Assembly: GCA_017625465.1 (NCBI GenBank)
Contig: JAGAKS010000016.1
Span: 227,228 to 291,227, forward strand
Direction: 5' to 3'
Origin: Clostridia bacterium
GTDB taxonomy: Bacteria; Bacillota; Clostridia; TANB77; CAG-508
DNA: 64,000 nucleotides
Position numbers and translations under genes: made by a program. The notes beneath the pieces were generated by a model, which searched no databases, was not told where the DNA came from, and worked only from the letters and a program-made list of their open reading frames with translations. This document shows, in pieces, positions 31,182 to 42,695 of the stretch; the first letter of the stretch is position 1; each line of letters opens with the position of its first letter.

Positions 31182-31253
31182 ACCAATCACCTCATTTTGT
31201 TATATGTTATATTTTATGTAGATTTATAAAATTTGTTACCTAATTATGTTCTT

Positions 31254-32537
31254 TTAAAAGTCAATATCTTGTTTAGAATATTCTTTTGGTTTAAGTCCAA
31301 ATCTCGTTCTCATATAATCTAATGTTAAAACTAGTGCAATAAAACCTATCAATCCTATAAGTAAAAAAGCCTGTTCTATTGTAACTACTTGTACTAGTTT
31401 TCCAGCCAAAAATGTGGCTATTGCAGAAGCCATACAACCTATAAATTCATAAGTAAATGCAATTTTTGTTCTAGCTTTTTCAGTGGTAAAATTCTTTAAA
31501 TATTTACCTTCTAATATATACCAAATTGATGTAGCAATTTTAGTAATTACTAACAAAACTAATATTATTGGAATAATAGCTCTACCTTTAAAATCGCAAG
31601 TAATCATACCTATTAAAATTATAGGTAAAATATATAAAATAGATATAAAAGTTAAAGTTCTATTTTTATATTTCTTTTCGATTGTTTCTCTCATATTAAC
31701 TGCTATTGCTGCAATAAAAGTAAATACCGCAAATATTATTGAAAACTGTTCTTCTGAAACACCTACATCAAGTAATAAATCACTTCTATAAATATCTATT
31801 ATTCTAACTAAACTATAAAAAACAACTCTAAATAAAATAAATGCCTTCATTCTATTAGAATTAAAAATAAATTTGCAAGTATCTTTTAAATCTTTTCCAT
31901 AGGATTTGAAAGTAGCTATTACGTTATTTTTTCTTTCTTGTTTTAAATCGTATACATCTGAAAATCCACAAGAAATAATTGTAGAAATTGCCAAAAAAGT
32001 AAAGCAAATAATAACCGGTATATAATTATTAATAACAAATAAATAACCTGCTATTAAGGAAGCTGTACCTTCTAAAATGTAATACATACTTCCACCTTTA
32101 GAATCTATTTTCGTATATAATCCATCTCCACCTTTAGTGGCTACTGAATCATATAACAAATTACCTTCTGATAAATTTTTTATTCCATAACCAAAAGCAC
32201 ACATAAACTTTCCAAGCATTATTATATACTTGTTAGGTGCAATAATTAATATAAGCATATATAGTGCTGCTAAAGCATTACCTAATACAATACTGTTTTT
32301 TCTACCTAAAAAATCACATATTGTAACAGATGGAATTTGAACTATCATTTTACACAATAAATAGAATGCATCTAAAAATAAAACATCTGCAACATCTATT
32401 TTTTTAGTTATTGTTAAAAATAAAAATTCTATTGAATAAAAACATAATAAATCCCAAGAAAACATTTTGTATATTGGGTATAACTTTGCATTTCTTCTTC
32501 TAACCTGCTTCATTTTTCTTTTGTTTTGCGATTTCAT
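31254..32537 (-). CDS. MFS transporter
   Basis: 427 residues, about twelve membrane helices. The loop after helix 2 (DFLGRKNSIVLGN) is the major facilitator signature G-x-x-x-D-x-x-G-R-x-x. A charged loop (DVYDLKQERKNN) separates the two halves. The N-terminus is strongly basic. Probably an efflux or solute permease; substrate unknown. ATG at 32537 with AGGAGAA. Confidence 0.85.
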   Translation of the reverse strand: MKSQNKRKMKQVRRRNAKLYPIYKMFSWDLLCFYSIEFLFLTITKKIDVADVLFLDAFYLLCKMIVQIPSVTICDFLGRKNSIVLGNALAALYMLILIIAPNKYIIMLGKFMCAFGYGIKNLSEGNLLYDSVATKGGDGLYTKIDSKGGSMYYILEGTASLIAGYLFVINNYIPVIICFTFLAISTIISCGFSDVYDLKQERKNNVIATFKSYGKDLKDTCKFIFNSNRMKAFILFRVVFYSLVRIIDIYRSDLLLDVGVSEEQFSIIFAVFTFIAAIAVNMRETIEKKYKNRTLTFISILYILPIILIGMITCDFKGRAIIPIILVLLVITKIATSIWYILEGKYLKNFTTEKARTKIAFTYEFIGCMASAIATFLAGKLVQVVTIEQAFLLIGLIGFIALVLTLDYMRTRFGLKPKEYSKQDIDF

Positions 32538-32662
32538 TACTTTTCTCCTGTTTTATAATAGAAATTTTTATCATCATTAAAATTATTTGATTTAATCAAT
32601 ACTATCATTATATATTTATAATACTTTTAAATATTTTATCAATAAAAGCATAAAATTTCAAG

Positions 32663-32689
32663 CAAAAAAATAAAACCCTAAAAAGGGTT
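32663..32689 (-). terminator. Terminator of the S10-spc-alpha operon
   Basis: AACCCT / AGGGTT hairpin followed on the minus strand by TTTTATTTTTTT, just after rplQ. Confidence 0.85.
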
Positions 32690-32702
32690 CTACTTTTATA
32701 AA

Positions 32703-33212
32703 TTATAATAATTGTAATATTGCCATTTCAGCATTATCTCCACGTCTTGGTTCCATTTTTAATATTCTAGTGTATCCACCTTGTCTACCTTCATATTTTG
32801 GAGCTAATTCGTTAAATAATTTGTCTAGTAAGTCAACATCTTTAACTTTGTTAACTTTTTTCATAATGTTTCTTCTAGCGCTTAATCTTGATGGCATATC
32901 TTTTTGTCTTTTTTCTGTAGTTGTTTCTTTAACAACTTTTAAATATTCTTTACCGTTTTTGCTTGTAGCTTTTTCAGTAACTTTTTTTCCGTTTTTATCT
33001 AATTTTGCTTTTACAACTTTAACATCAACTTCTTCAAAGTTTTTGTGTTCTTTAACAGCTAATGCAATAATGCTATCTGCTATAGCTTTTACTTCTTTAG
33101 CTCTTGCTTCAGTTGTAACTATTTTACCATTTAATAATAAATCTGTAGTTTGTGTTTTAAGCATTGCTAATCTTTGATCTGTTGGTTTTCCAAGTTTTCT
33201 TGTTCCTGCCAC
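32703..33212 (-). CDS. rplQ: Ribosomal protein L17
   Basis: Large-subunit protein near the exit tunnel. N-terminus RKLGKPTDQRLAMLKTQTTDLL and C-terminus GGYTRILKMEPRRGDNAEMA are diagnostic. At 169 residues it is longer than the usual ~120 because of a Lys-rich insertion (about 76-110, LDKNGKKVTEKATSKNGKEY). Last gene of the operon. Confidence 0.97.
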   Translation of the reverse strand: MAGTRKLGKPTDQRLAMLKTQTTDLLLNGKIVTTEARAKEVKAIADSIIALAVKEHKNFEEVDVKVVKAKLDKNGKKVTEKATSKNGKEYLKVVKETTTEKRQKDMPSRLSARRNIMKKVNKVKDVDLLDKLFNELAPKYEGRQGGYTRILKMEPRRGDNAEMAILQLL

Positions 33213-33233
33213 TTTATTTCACCTTCCTTAATC

Positions 33234-34181
33234 TTAATCTTCTTCAGATGTAAAGTTTAAACCTAAAGCAATAAGTTTGTTTGTAACTTCATCTAATGAT
33301 TTTTTACCTAAGTTTCTAACTTTCATCATATCTTCTTGAGATTTATTTGCTAAATCTTCAACTGTAGCTATACCAGCTCTTTTTAAACAATTGTATGATC
33401 TTACAGAAAGTTCAAGTTCTTCTATTGGCATTTCTAAAACTTTTTCTTTCTTAGATTCTTCTTTTTCAACCATAACTTGTGTATTTCTAGCTGTTTCAGA
33501 TAAATCTATAAATAGTTCTAAATGACCTACCATAACTTTTGCAGCTAAGCTTAAAGCTTCAAAAGGTTTTAAACTTCCGTCTGTCCATACTTCGATTGTT
33601 AATTTATCATAGTCAACCATTTGACCAACCCTTGTATTTTCAACTGTATAATTAACTTTTTTTACAGGTGTAAAGATTGAATCTATTGGTAATACGTCTA
33701 TTGGACTATTTTCTTTTTTATTTTTTTCTGCAACATTGTATCCTCTTGCTCTATTTACTGTCATTTCCATATGTAAATCACAGTTTGCAGATGTTGTTGC
33801 AATATGTAGTTCTGGATTTAATATTTCAACTGTACCATCAGTAGTAATATCTCCAGCTGTAACTTCTCCAGCACCTTTAAAATCTATTCTAATTATTTTT
33901 TCTTCATTATCAAATACTTTAAGTCTTACATTTTTTAAATTAACAATTAACTCAGGAACATCTTCTACAACACCTTGTACTGTAGAAAATTCATGTACTA
34001 CGCCATTTATTTTAACACTTGTTATTGCAGCTCCTGGTAGTGATGATAATAGAATTCTTCTTAAAGAGTTTCCTATTGTCATACCATAACCACGCTCTAA
34101 TGGTTCACATATGAATTTTGCATAATTCCTCTTATCGTCTGTTTCCACACATTCAATATTTGGTTTTTCAAATTCAATCAT
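33234..34181 (-). CDS. rpoA: RNA polymerase alpha subunit
   Basis: 315 residues: the assembly domain ([20 protein letters not shown]) and the C-terminal DNA/activator-binding domain ([15 protein letters not shown] ... [10 protein letters not shown]). Scaffold for beta and beta' subunits. Lies between rpsD and rplQ as usual in the alpha operon. Confidence 0.99.
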   Translation of the reverse strand: MIEFEKPNIECVETDDKRNYAKFICEPLERGYGMTIGNSLRRILLSSLPGAAITSVKINGVVHEFSTVQGVVEDVPELIVNLKNVRLKVFDNEEKIIRIDFKGAGEVTAGDITTDGTVEILNPELHIATTSANCDLHMEMTVNRARGYNVAEKNKKENSPIDVLPIDSIFTPVKKVNYTVENTRVGQMVDYDKLTIEVWTDGSLKPFEALSLAAKVMVGHLELFIDLSETARNTQVMVEKEESKKEKVLEMPIEELELSVRSYNCLKRAGIATVEDLANKSQEDMMKVRNLGKKSLDEVTNKLIALGLNFTSEED

Positions 34182-34258
34182 TTTTACCTCCTAAATAGGT
34201 CTATTATAACCTCAATAAATTTTACCTCTTACGCATGTACTCCTAAGTATTTATACTA

Positions 34259-34885
34259 TTATTTAGAGTATAACTCAACGATTAAGTGTTCTTCAACTGG
34301 TAAATCAATTTCTTCTCTATTAACTAATCTAACAACTTTACCACTTAATTTTTCACTATTTAGTTCTAACCATTCTGGAACTGGTCTAGTAGCACCAGCT
34401 TCAACGTTAGCTTTGATAACTGGATTGTCTTTTCTAATTTCTCTAACTGAAATTACATCTCCAGCTTTTACTAAATAAGAAGCTATATCAACTTTTTTAC
34501 CATTAACTTCAAAATTACCATGTGTTACCATTTGTCTAGCTTGTGCTCTTGAAGCACCAAAACCTAATCTGTAAACAACATTATCTAATCTTGATTCTAA
34601 TATTTGAAGTAAGTTTGTACCTGTGATACCTTTTTTATTAGAAGCCATTTCAAAGTAACCTCTAAATTGTTTTTCTCCTACTCCATAGAATGATTTTGTT
34701 TTTTGTTTTTCTCTTAATTGAGTACCGTATTCAGAAAGTTTAGTTCTTTTTTGTCCATGTTGACCAGGAGCATAATTTCTTCTAGTAACACTACATTTAT
34801 CTGAGTAGCATCTTGAACCTTTTAAGAATAACTTTTGTCCTTCTCTACGGCATATACGACATTGCTCATCTTTATATCTTGCCAT
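34259..34885 (-). CDS. rpsD: Ribosomal protein S4
   Basis: 208 residues with an N-terminal Cys pair ([11 protein letters not shown] and [11 protein letters not shown], zinc form), the PGQHGQ motif and an S4 domain ([20 protein letters not shown]). Primary 16S binder in 30S assembly and frequently an autoregulator of its operon. Confidence 0.99.
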   Translation of the reverse strand: MARYKDEQCRICRREGQKLFLKGSRCYSDKCSVTRRNYAPGQHGQKRTKLSEYGTQLREKQKTKSFYGVGEKQFRGYFEMASNKKGITGTNLLQILESRLDNVVYRLGFGASRAQARQMVTHGNFEVNGKKVDIASYLVKAGDVISVREIRKDNPVIKANVEAGATRPVPEWLELNSEKLSGKVVRLVNREEIDLPVEEHLIVELYSK

Positions 34886-34947
34886 GTGATTATTACACCT
34901 CTTTCTTAAAATTTAAATAAATAAAAATATAACTCTCTTTGTTAATC

Positions 34948-35346
34948 CTATACTCTTCTTCTTTTTGGTGGTCTACAACCATTGTGAGGTATTGGAGTAA
35001 CGTCTTTAATCATTGTTATTTCTAATCCAGCTGTTTGTAAAGCTCTGATTGCTGCTTCACGTCCAGCACCTGGTCCTTTAACATAAACATCAACTGTTTT
35101 TAATCCATGTTCCATTGCAGCTTTTGATGCTGTTTCAGCAGCTTGACCAGCTGCGAAAGGTGTACTTTTTCTTGAACCTTTAAATCCAAGTCCACCTGCA
35201 CTAGCCCAAGATATAACATTACCTTGAGTATCTGTAATTGAAACTATTGTATTATTAAAGCTAGAATGAATATGAGCTGAACCTTTATCTATGTTTTTTC
35301 TCTCTCTTCTTCTAACAACTGTTTTCTTTACGTTAGCTTTTGCCAT
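34948..35346 (-). CDS. rpsK: Ribosomal protein S11
   Basis: 132 residues; [20 protein letters not shown] and the C-terminal [15 protein letters not shown] identify S11, part of the 30S platform. Confidence 0.99.
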   Translation of the reverse strand: MAKANVKKTVVRRRERKNIDKGSAHIHSSFNNTIVSITDTQGNVISWASAGGLGFKGSRKSTPFAAGQAAETASKAAMEHGLKTVDVYVKGPGAGREAAIRALQTAGLEITMIKDVTPIPHNGCRPPKRRRV

Positions 35347-35384
35347 TTGGTTTTTCCTCCTTATAATTTTCCATTAGCTATATG

Positions 35385-35756
35385 CTATTTAGCTGCTTTG
35401 CTCTTGCTTACTAATTTTCTTGGGCCTTTTCTTGTACGAGCGTTTGTTTTTGTTCTTTGTCCTCTTACAGGTAATCCTCTTCTATGTCTGATTCCTCTGT
35501 AACATCCTATTTCTGTAAGTCTTTTAATATTTAAAGCTACTTCTCTTCTTAAGTCACCTTCAACTTTGTATCCGTCCATAGCTTTTCTTATACTAGCAAC
35601 TTCATCGTCTGTTAAATCTTTTACTCTAGTATCTGGATTAACTCCAGCTTCTTTAAGAATTTTTTGTGAGCTTGATAGTCCAATACCATATACATATGTA
35701 AGTCCTATTTCTACTCTTTTTTCTCTAGGTAAATCTACTCCTGCTATACGAGCCAT
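35385..35756 (-). CDS. rpsM: Ribosomal protein S13
   Basis: 123 residues from ATG 35756 ([20 protein letters not shown]), which has GGAGG upstream; the TTG six codons earlier overlaps that site. [20 protein letters not shown] near the C-terminus is typical. S13 bridges the subunits at the 30S head. Confidence 0.98.
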   Translation of the reverse strand: MARIAGVDLPREKRVEIGLTYVYGIGLSSSQKILKEAGVNPDTRVKDLTDDEVASIRKAMDGYKVEGDLRREVALNIKRLTEIGCYRGIRHRRGLPVRGQRTKTNARTRKGPRKLVSKSKAAK

Positions 35757-35953
35757 AAATTTTAGCACCTCCAAATTTTATCTTTCTTTTTGCTATAAGC
35801 ATTTTTTGGTTTAAAGCATTTAAGTTTGAAATGTACCAAAAAGGTAGTACTTAAAACTTTTCCCAAACATATATATAAACACAAATATGAAATCAGTATG
35901 AATACTGACAGCCGCACATACTTGTGTTAATATCTAAATTGTTTTGTTAAAAA

Positions 35954-36067
35954 TTAACCTTGTCTTTGTTTGTGTTTTGGGTTTTCGCAAATTACTCTGA
36001 TAACACCTTTTCTTTTAATTACTTTGCATTTTTCACACATTTTTTTAACTGATGGTCTTACTTTCAT
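35954..36067 (-). CDS. rpmJ: Ribosomal protein L36
   Basis: 37 residues starting [20 protein letters not shown] and ending PKHKQRQG: the zinc-ribbon (CxxC ... C/H) form of L36. AGGAGGAAG precedes the ATG at 36067. It sits between infA and rpsM, its usual place. Confidence 0.97.
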   Translation of the reverse strand: MKVRPSVKKMCEKCKVIKRKGVIRVICENPKHKQRQG

Positions 36068-36128
36068 TTCTCTTCCTCCTCTTTCTAACTTCTCTTATTA
36101 TCTTTTTTGGGTTAATACTTATTTAATA

Positions 36129-36347
36129 CTATTTAGCTCTCCATGTAATACGACCTTTTGTTAAATCGTATGGTGATAATTCTAGTTTTACTTTATCGCC
36201 TGGAAGAATTTTTATATAGTTCATTCTAAGTTTTCCTGAAATGTGAGCTAATACTTGATGTCCATTTTCAAGTTCAACCTTAAAATTAGTATTTGGTAAT
36301 GTTTCAATAACAGTTCCTTCTACTTCAATAACATCTTCTTTAGACAA
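36129..36347 (-). CDS. infA: Translation initiation factor IF-1
   Basis: 72 residues ([19 protein letters not shown] ... RITWRAK), an OB-fold factor that occupies the A site of the 30S subunit during initiation. Between map and rpmJ, as in other Firmicutes. Confidence 0.98.
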   Translation of the reverse strand: MSKEDVIEVEGTVIETLPNTNFKVELENGHQVLAHISGKLRMNYIKILPGDKVKLELSPYDLTKGRITWRAK

Positions 36348-36451
36348 GTTAGTTCCCTCCTACTTTTTGCCAAATTTCAGGCTGTAATACCTGAAAAATC
36401 AGCAATTCAAAACATTTTCACTATAATAAGCTAGTATAGTATATACTATTT

Positions 36452-37222
36452 TTAGGCAATTGTCAAGATTTTTGGCTCATTTTCTGTAATTAAAATTGTA
36501 TTTTCATAATGAGCTGACAAACTTCCATCTTGAGTAGCAATTGACCATCCATCTTCAAGTTCCCAAATATCTGGTTTTCCTACCATTACCATAGGTTCTA
36601 TGCATATTGTCATGCCTGGTTCTAATCTAGGACCTTTACCTGGTTTTCCTATATTTGGCACTCCTGGATCTTCATGCATTTCTTTTCCAATTCCATGACC
36701 TTGAAATTCTCTAACTAAACTAAATCCAAAACTTTTAACATAAGTTTCAATGGCATGTGATATATCACCAATTCTATTTCCTGGTTTTGCCATTTTTAAA
36801 CCTTCATAAAAAGCTTGCTCAGTAACTGCAACTAATTCTTGAGCTTCTTTAGAACAATTTCCTACTAAATAAGTTCTAGCTGCATCTCCCATATAACCAT
36901 TTTTTTGAACTACTGTGTCTATACTTACTACGTCACCATCTTTTATTATAATATTTTTAGATGGCACTCCATGAATTACAACATCATTTATAGAAATACA
37001 TAGTGATCCAGAAAAATTTGGTACTCCTCTAATTCCACTTGGATAACCTTTTTCTGCTGGAATTCCCCCATGTTCTCTAATAAAATTTTCTGCTAATTTA
37101 TCTAATTCATAAGTAGACATACCAGGTTTTATAATTTTTTCGATATAATCATAAGTTAAAGCAGTAAGCTTTCCAGCTTCTTGCATTAACTCAATCTCTT
37201 TTTTAGATTTTATAGTTATCAT
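36452..37222 (-). CDS. map: Methionine aminopeptidase type I
   Basis: 256 residues from ATG 37222 (GAGGAG upstream). Metal ligands in DTVVQKNGYMGDAART, GHGIGKEMHEDP and CIEPMV are present. It removes the initiator Met. It follows adk closely. Confidence 0.97.
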   Translation of the reverse strand: MITIKSKKEIELMQEAGKLTALTYDYIEKIIKPGMSTYELDKLAENFIREHGGIPAEKGYPSGIRGVPNFSGSLCISINDVVIHGVPSKNIIIKDGDVVSIDTVVQKNGYMGDAARTYLVGNCSKEAQELVAVTEQAFYEGLKMAKPGNRIGDISHAIETYVKSFGFSLVREFQGHGIGKEMHEDPGVPNIGKPGKGPRLEPGMTICIEPMVMVGKPDIWELEDGWSIATQDGSLSAHYENTILITENEPKILTIA

Positions 37223-37258
37223 TTCAAAATCTCCTCTTTTTATATCCACATCCTGCAA

Positions 37259-37918
37259 TTATTTATTTCTTAAATATTCAAGTACATCGGCTGCAACTTC
37301 TTCTTTCATTCGGTTTATTGCAACGCTTAGAGTTGTTGAATATAAAGCTCCTGTATTTTTATAATATTCTGTAAGTGGAGCAGTTTCTTTATAATACACT
37401 TCTAATCTGTTTTGAGCTTTTTCTAATGTATCATCATCTCTTTGATATAGTTCTCCACCACATTTATCGCAAACACCTTCTACTTTTGATGGATTTAAAA
37501 CTAAATTATATACTGCTTTACATTTTCTACAAATTCTTCTATTTGTAACTCTTTCTAGAATTTCTTCTGTTGGAGTTTCTAAATTAACAACAGCATCTAT
37601 TTTTTGATTTCTTGCTTCTAACATTTTATCTAAAGCTTCTGCTTGTGGAATTGTTCTAACAAATCCGTCTAAAATAAGTCCGTTTTTAGCATCTTCTTCA
37701 TTTAGTCTTGCTTCTAACATTTCTAATACAATGCTATCAGGAACTAATTTTCCTGTAGTAACATATTCGTTTAATTTTTTACCTATTTCAGTTCCTTCAC
37801 TAATATGTTTTCTAAAAATATCTCCACTAGAAACTGCTGGAATATTTAATTCTTTTGAAAGAATTTCTGAAACGCTTCCTTTACCTGAAGCTGGTGCACC
37901 TAACATAATAATAATCAT
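37259..37918 (-). CDS. adk: Adenylate kinase, zinc LID form
   Basis: 219 residues from ATG 37918 (GGAGGAAG upstream). P-loop GAPASGKGS, DGFVRT, and a LID with four cysteines (CRKCKAVYN ... CDKCGGEL) typical of zinc-bearing Gram-positive enzymes. Balances AMP/ADP/ATP. Between secY and map. Confidence 0.98.
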   Translation of the reverse strand: MIIIMLGAPASGKGSVSEILSKELNIPAVSSGDIFRKHISEGTEIGKKLNEYVTTGKLVPDSIVLEMLEARLNEEDAKNGLILDGFVRTIPQAEALDKMLEARNQKIDAVVNLETPTEEILERVTNRRICRKCKAVYNLVLNPSKVEGVCDKCGGELYQRDDDTLEKAQNRLEVYYKETAPLTEYYKNTGALYSTTLSVAINRMKEEVAADVLEYLRNK

Positions 37919-38061
37919 TTTTACTTCCTCCATTTATTTATTTTAATGTGCTTTTTTAAATCTTATTCATATACAATAATAAAAGCTTTAAAAAAACACA
38001 TTAAAACGAACAGTAGCAAAGTGCAAAAATGGCACTTTAACTATTATTCGTTTTAAATAAA

Positions 38062-39390
38062 TTATTTTTCTAAAAATCCTTTATAATGTCTCATCATTAA
38101 TTGAGATTCTAATTGTTGTACTGTTTCTAACGCAACACCGACAACGATTAATATTGATGTTCCACCAAAAGACAAGTTCAAGTCAGTAAATCTTAATAAC
38201 ATAGGTAAAATTGCTATGATACTTAAGAATATAGCACCAAAAACAGTTAATTTATTTAAAATACTTTTTAAATAATCTGTTGTAGGTTTTCCTGCTCTAA
38301 CACCTGGAATAAATCCACCTTGTTTTTTAATGTTGTTAGATACTTCTGCTGGATTAAATGTAGCATATGTATAGAAAAATGTAAATCCTACGATTAGTAA
38401 GAAATAAACTATAGCATTTGCTAAACTATATCCCCAACCTACAGCTGATGAAGATGTAGCAATTGAGAATTTATATAATCCTGCTAGAAATCCTGTACCA
38501 CTATTTACAGCATCTGCAGCAAATATTTGTAAAATCATTGCTGGGAATGTCATAAAACTGCTTGCAAAAATTACTGGTATAACTCCTGCCATAGCAAGTT
38601 TTAGTGGAATATGAGTATTTTGTCCACCATACATTTTTCTTCCAACAACTTTTTTTGCATATTGTACTGGAACTCTTCTTTCAGCTTGTTGTACAAATAC
38701 AACACCAGCAATTAAAAGTATTGCTCCAACAATAACTGCAAGTGAAGTTACAATTCCAACAGTACTTATTGTACCATTTTTTACAATCAAATTCCATAAT
38801 GTAGTTATTCCAGAAGGTAAACCTGAAATAATACCTATGAAAATAATCATTGATATACCATTTCCAATTCCTTTATTTGTGATTTGTTCACCAAGCCACA
38901 TAAGAATTGCTGTACCTGTAATTAAAGACATTACAACTACTAAACCAGTTAAAAATCCTGGATTAATGAAAATTCCTGATGAGCTATAAGATAAGTATAT
39001 ACCTAACGCTTCAACAGCTGATAATACTAAACTAAGTATTTTTGTATATTTGTTAACTTTTTCTTTTCCAGCTTCTCCACCTTCTTTAATAGCTTTTTCT
39101 AATGAAGGTATAATCATAGCTAACAATTGAATAACAATTGATGCTGTGATATATGGAGTAATTGTCATTGCAAAAATTGACAATCTTGAAAAAGCACCAC
39201 CAGATATTGTATTTATAAGTCCAGCAACACTTCCAGTAGCTGAGCTCATTTGCTCAGCTAAAGTGAATGTATCAACACCTGGAACTGTTAAATAACATCC
39301 GAATCTAAATATTACTATTAGAAGTAATGTATATAATATTTTTTTTCTAACCTCTGGTGTTTTTAGAGCATTTTTAATAGTTTTAAACAA
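38062..39390 (-). CDS. secY: Preprotein translocase subunit SecY
   Basis: 442 residues, ten membrane helices; RFGCYLTVPGVDTF, GIGNGISMIIFIGI and QQAERRVPVQYAK are SecY signatures. Core of the Sec channel, through which the surface proteins in this window may pass. Starts directly after rplO. Confidence 0.98.
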   Translation of the reverse strand: MFKTIKNALKTPEVRKKILYTLLLIVIFRFGCYLTVPGVDTFTLAEQMSSATGSVAGLINTISGGAFSRLSIFAMTITPYITASIVIQLLAMIIPSLEKAIKEGGEAGKEKVNKYTKILSLVLSAVEALGIYLSYSSSGIFINPGFLTGLVVVMSLITGTAILMWLGEQITNKGIGNGISMIIFIGIISGLPSGITTLWNLIVKNGTISTVGIVTSLAVIVGAILLIAGVVFVQQAERRVPVQYAKKVVGRKMYGGQNTHIPLKLAMAGVIPVIFASSFMTFPAMILQIFAADAVNSGTGFLAGLYKFSIATSSSAVGWGYSLANAIVYFLLIVGFTFFYTYATFNPAEVSNNIKKQGGFIPGVRAGKPTTDYLKSILNKLTVFGAIFLSIIAILPMLLRFTDLNLSFGGTSILIVVGVALETVQQLESQLMMRHYKGFLEK

Positions 39391-39825
39391 TTAAACCACC
39401 TCAATCTTTCCACCTGCAGCTTCGATTTTTTCTGCAGCAGCTTTAGTAAATCTTGTTGCTTTAACTGTTAATTTTTTCTCTAAGCTTCCTGTTCCTAAAA
39501 CAACTATTCCATCATTTATTTTTCCAATAATTCCTTCAGCTAATAAGCTTTCAGCTGTAACTTCAGTAGCTTCTGATTTATTAAGCATTGTTAAAGTTAC
39601 TTCTGTGTATGTATTAGCATGAATGTTATTAAATCCTCTTTTTGGTAATCTTCTATATAATGGTGTTTGACCTCCTTCGAAGCCTCTTCTTACACCACCA
39701 CCTGATCTTGCTTTTTGTCCTTTATGTCCTCTTCCAGAAGTTTTTCCTAAACCAGATCCTATTCCACGACCAACTCTCTTTTTAGTCACTTTTTTTGTAG
39801 CTGGATGTAAATTTCCTAATTCCAT
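39391..39825 (-). CDS. rplO: Ribosomal protein L15
   Basis: 144 residues; [20 protein letters not shown] and [18 protein letters not shown] identify L15. The 63-nt gap to rpsE leaves no room for rpmD (L30), which lies here in many bacteria. Confidence 0.98.
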   Translation of the reverse strand: MELGNLHPATKKVTKKRVGRGIGSGLGKTSGRGHKGQKARSGGGVRRGFEGGQTPLYRRLPKRGFNNIHANTYTEVTLTMLNKSEATEVTAESLLAEGIIGKINDGIVVLGTGSLEKKLTVKATRFTKAAAEKIEAAGGKIEVV

Positions 39826-39888
39826 TTTTGCACCTCCTCTAGATTGAATTTATTATATATTAACTTAAACTTTATATCAATATATTTT

Positions 39889-40377
39889 TTATAAAATTTC
39901 GCTAACTTTTTTACCTCTTTTTTTAGCAACTTCTTCAGCAGTTTTCATGCTTTTTAAAGCCTCTATTGTAGCATAAACTACGTTTCTTGGGTTGTTAGTT
40001 CCAATAACTTTTGTTTTAATATCTTTGTAACCAGCAAGTTCTAATACTGGTCTTACGCTACCACCAGCGATAACTCCAGAACCTTCTGGACCTGGTTTTA
40101 ATATAACGCTAGCACTACCAAATCTACCAACAAATTCATGTGGTATAGTTGTTCCAACGATTGGTACGTTAACTAAGTTTTTCTTAGCTTCTTCGATAGC
40201 TTTTTTGATTGCATCTGGAACTTCAGCAGCTTTACCATTTCCAACACCTACATGTCCTTGTTCATCACCAACAACAACAACAGCGCTGAATCTAAATGTT
40301 CTACCACCTTTAACAACTTTTGCAACTCTATTTATAGCAACAACTTTTTCTTTTAATTCAACTGTTCTTTCCTCCAT
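39889..40377 (-). CDS. rpsE: Ribosomal protein S5
   Basis: 162 residues; double-stranded RNA-binding N-terminus ([20 protein letters not shown]) and [21 protein letters not shown]. Involved in decoding accuracy. Confidence 0.99.
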   Translation of the reverse strand: MEERTVELKEKVVAINRVAKVVKGGRTFRFSAVVVVGDEQGHVGVGNGKAAEVPDAIKKAIEEAKKNLVNVPIVGTTIPHEFVGRFGSASVILKPGPEGSGVIAGGSVRPVLELAGYKDIKTKVIGTNNPRNVVYATIEALKSMKTAEEVAKKRGKKVSEIL

Positions 40378-40405
40378 GAGTTAACTTTTTCCTCCTTCTT
40401 TAAAA

Positions 40406-40765
40406 TTAGAATTTTAAACCTGCTTCACGAGCTGCTTCAGCTAATTCTTTAACAACTCCGTGATAAATAAATCCACCTCTGTCGAAAACTACTGCTTCGA
40501 TATTTTCTTCTAAAGCTTTTTTAGCAACTGCTGTTCCAACTTCTTTTGCAGCTTCTTTATTAGCTTTTTTAGTTTTTATTTCTTTATCTAATGTTGAAAC
40601 ATATACAAGTGTTTTTCCGTTTTCATCATCGATGATTTGAGCTATAATATTTTTGTTTGTTCTGCAAACTGCAAGTCTTGGGCAATCTGCTGTACCACTT
40701 ACTTTATTACGAACTCTTTTATGACGTCTTACTCTTTCTGCTTTTCTATCTATTTTAGAAATCAT
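40406..40765 (-). CDS. rplR: Ribosomal protein L18
   Basis: 119 residues; [20 protein letters not shown] and the C-terminal [20 protein letters not shown] are typical of this 5S rRNA binder. Confidence 0.98.
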   Translation of the reverse strand: MISKIDRKAERVRRHKRVRNKVSGTADCPRLAVCRTNKNIIAQIIDDENGKTLVYVSTLDKEIKTKKANKEAAKEVGTAVAKKALEENIEAVVFDRGGFIYHGVVKELAEAAREAGLKF

Positions 40766-40872
40766 TTTTATTCTCCTTTCTAGGTTGGCTCTAGGGGCAT
40801 ATCTAATTCCTCTAGGTATATTTACTTTAAGGGATTAAATATACCCCTAAAGTTTACTAGTTTAACCTGTTT

Positions 40873-41412
40873 CTATTTTTTACCTGCTTTTCCTTCTTTA
40901 CGTCTAATTACTTCTTCAGCGTATTTAATACCTTTTCCTCTATAAACTTCTGGTGGTCTCTTTGTTCTGATAACAGCTGCAGTTTGACCAACAAGTTCTT
41001 TATCCATTCCTTTAACGATTATTTCGTTAGGATTTGGAACATCAAAAGTAATTCCTTCTGGTGCTTCCATTTCAACTGGATGAGAGTATCCTAATGTTAA
41101 AACTAATTTTGTTCCTTGCTTTTGTGCTCTATATCCAACACCATTTACTTCTAATTTTCTTTCGAAACCTTTTGTAGTTCCTTCAATCATATTGTTTATT
41201 AAAGTTCTTGTTAAACCATGTAAACTTCTATTTGCTGGTTCATCATCTGGTCTTTCAACTTTAAGAACATTTCCATCAACAACAATTTTCATATTTTTAT
41301 GAAATTCTTTTGTTAATGTTCCTTTAGGTCCTTTTACAGTAAGGTTTTGTCCATCTAATTTGATTTCAACACCTTCTGGTACTGTAATAGGTTTATTTCC
41401 TATTCTAGACAT
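40873..41412 (-). CDS. rplF: Ribosomal protein L6
   Basis: 179 residues; [19 protein letters not shown] and the C-terminal [20 protein letters not shown] are diagnostic. Confidence 0.99.
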   Translation of the reverse strand: MSRIGNKPITVPEGVEIKLDGQNLTVKGPKGTLTKEFHKNMKIVVDGNVLKVERPDDEPANRSLHGLTRTLINNMIEGTTKGFERKLEVNGVGYRAQKQGTKLVLTLGYSHPVEMEAPEGITFDVPNPNEIIVKGMDKELVGQTAAVIRTKRPPEVYRGKGIKYAEEVIRRKEGKAGKK

Positions 41413-41502
41413 TTTATGTCTCCTCCTTCTTAATTATATATTTGGTTAATTGTGATTTAGATATTCCAAATCTTTTCGCCATATCTTAATTTTCATTTCA
41501 AA

Positions 41503-41901
41503 TTACCAGATATAAGCTAAAACTTCTCCACCAATTCCTTCTTCTCTAGCTTTTTTATCTGTCATAATTCCTTTTGAAGTTGAAATTAAAGCGATACCTA
41601 AACCATTTAAAACTTTTGGTAATTCATCTTTAGATGCATAAATTCTTAAACCAGGTTTGCTGATTCTTCTTAATCCATCTATTACTCTATTACCTTTCTC
41701 ATCATATTTTAAAGTAATTCTAATAATACCTTGTGTATTATCTTCGATTTCTTCAAAAGCTTTTATATATCCTTCTTCAAGTAAAGTTTCTGCAATAGCT
41801 TTTTTCATTTTAGATGCTGGAACATCTACTGTTTTAAATTTTGCACTATTTGCATTTCTTATTCTTGTCAACATATCTGCTATTGGGTCAGTTATATTCA
41901 C
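41503..41901 (-). CDS. rpsH: Ribosomal protein S8
   Basis: 132 residues; [18 protein letters not shown] and the terminal [12 protein letters not shown]. 16S central-domain binder. Confidence 0.99.
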   Translation of the reverse strand: MNITDPIADMLTRIRNANSAKFKTVDVPASKMKKAIAETLLEEGYIKAFEEIEDNTQGIIRITLKYDEKGNRVIDGLRRISKPGLRIYASKDELPKVLNGLGIALISTSKGIMTDKKAREEGIGGEVLAYIW

Positions 41902-41934
41902 GTTTTTTACCCTCCTTTTTAATTATTTTTTAAA

Positions 41935-42120
41935 TTACCAGCTTGCTTTTTTTACTCCTGGAATCTCTCCTTTATGAGCTAATTCTCTGAAGCAAACACG
42001 GCAAATACCATATTTTCTAATATATGAATGTGGTCTTCCACAAATTCTACATCTATTATATTCTCTTGTTTTGTATTTTTGTGGTCTAGCACATTTTACT
42101 TTTAATGATTTTTTAGCCAT
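41935..42120 (-). CDS. rpsN: Ribosomal protein S14, zinc form
   Basis: 61 residues with two CxxC pairs (CRICGRP and CRVCFRE), the short zinc-dependent form of S14. Confidence 0.98.
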   Translation of the reverse strand: MAKKSLKVKCARPQKYKTREYNRCRICGRPHSYIRKYGICRVCFRELAHKGEIPGVKKASW

Positions 42121-42134
42121 TATAGACTCCTTTC

Positions 42135-42674
42135 TTAGTTTTTGAATGGCATACCTAAAAGTGTAAGTAATTCTTTAGCTTCTTCATCACTTTTAGCAGT
42201 TGTTACAAATATAATATCCATTCCTCTTAACTTATCAACTTTATCATATTCGATTTCTGGGAATATTAATTGTTCTTTAACACCCATTGAGTAGTTTCCT
42301 CTACCATCAAATGAATTTCCAGAAACACCTCTAAAATCTCTTACTCTTGGAAGAGCTACGTTAAATAGTTTGTAAGCAAAATCATACATTTTTCCTGATC
42401 TTAATGTTACTTTGCATCCTATTTTAGCACCTTCTCTTAATTTAAAAGCTGCAATTGATTTTTTAGCTTTTGTTACGATAGGTTTTTGTCCTGTAATTAT
42501 ACTTAAATCGTTCATAGCATTGTCTAAAGCTTTAGGATTATCTTTTGTTTCACCTAAGCCTATGTTTATAACTATTTTCTCAAGTTTTGGAACTTGCATT
42601 ACTGATTTATAGTTAAACTTTTTCATCATTGCTGGAACTACTTCATTTTTGTATTGTTCTCTAAGCATTTCCAT
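42135..42674 (-). CDS. rplE: Ribosomal protein L5
   Basis: 179 residues; [17 protein letters not shown] and [20 protein letters not shown]. Binds 5S rRNA. GGAGGA lies 11 nt before the first ATG; a second ATG two codons on is possible. Confidence 0.98.
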   Translation of the reverse strand: MEMLREQYKNEVVPAMMKKFNYKSVMQVPKLEKIVINIGLGETKDNPKALDNAMNDLSIITGQKPIVTKAKKSIAAFKLREGAKIGCKVTLRSGKMYDFAYKLFNVALPRVRDFRGVSGNSFDGRGNYSMGVKEQLIFPEIEYDKVDKLRGMDIIFVTTAKSDEEAKELLTLLGMPFKN

Positions 42675-42695
42675 TACTTTCGAGTCCTCCTTCTA

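Noticed and set aside
39826-39888. Search for rpmD (L30) between rpsE and rplO
   Set aside because: The gap is only 63 nt; L30 is absent here, as in a number of bacteria.
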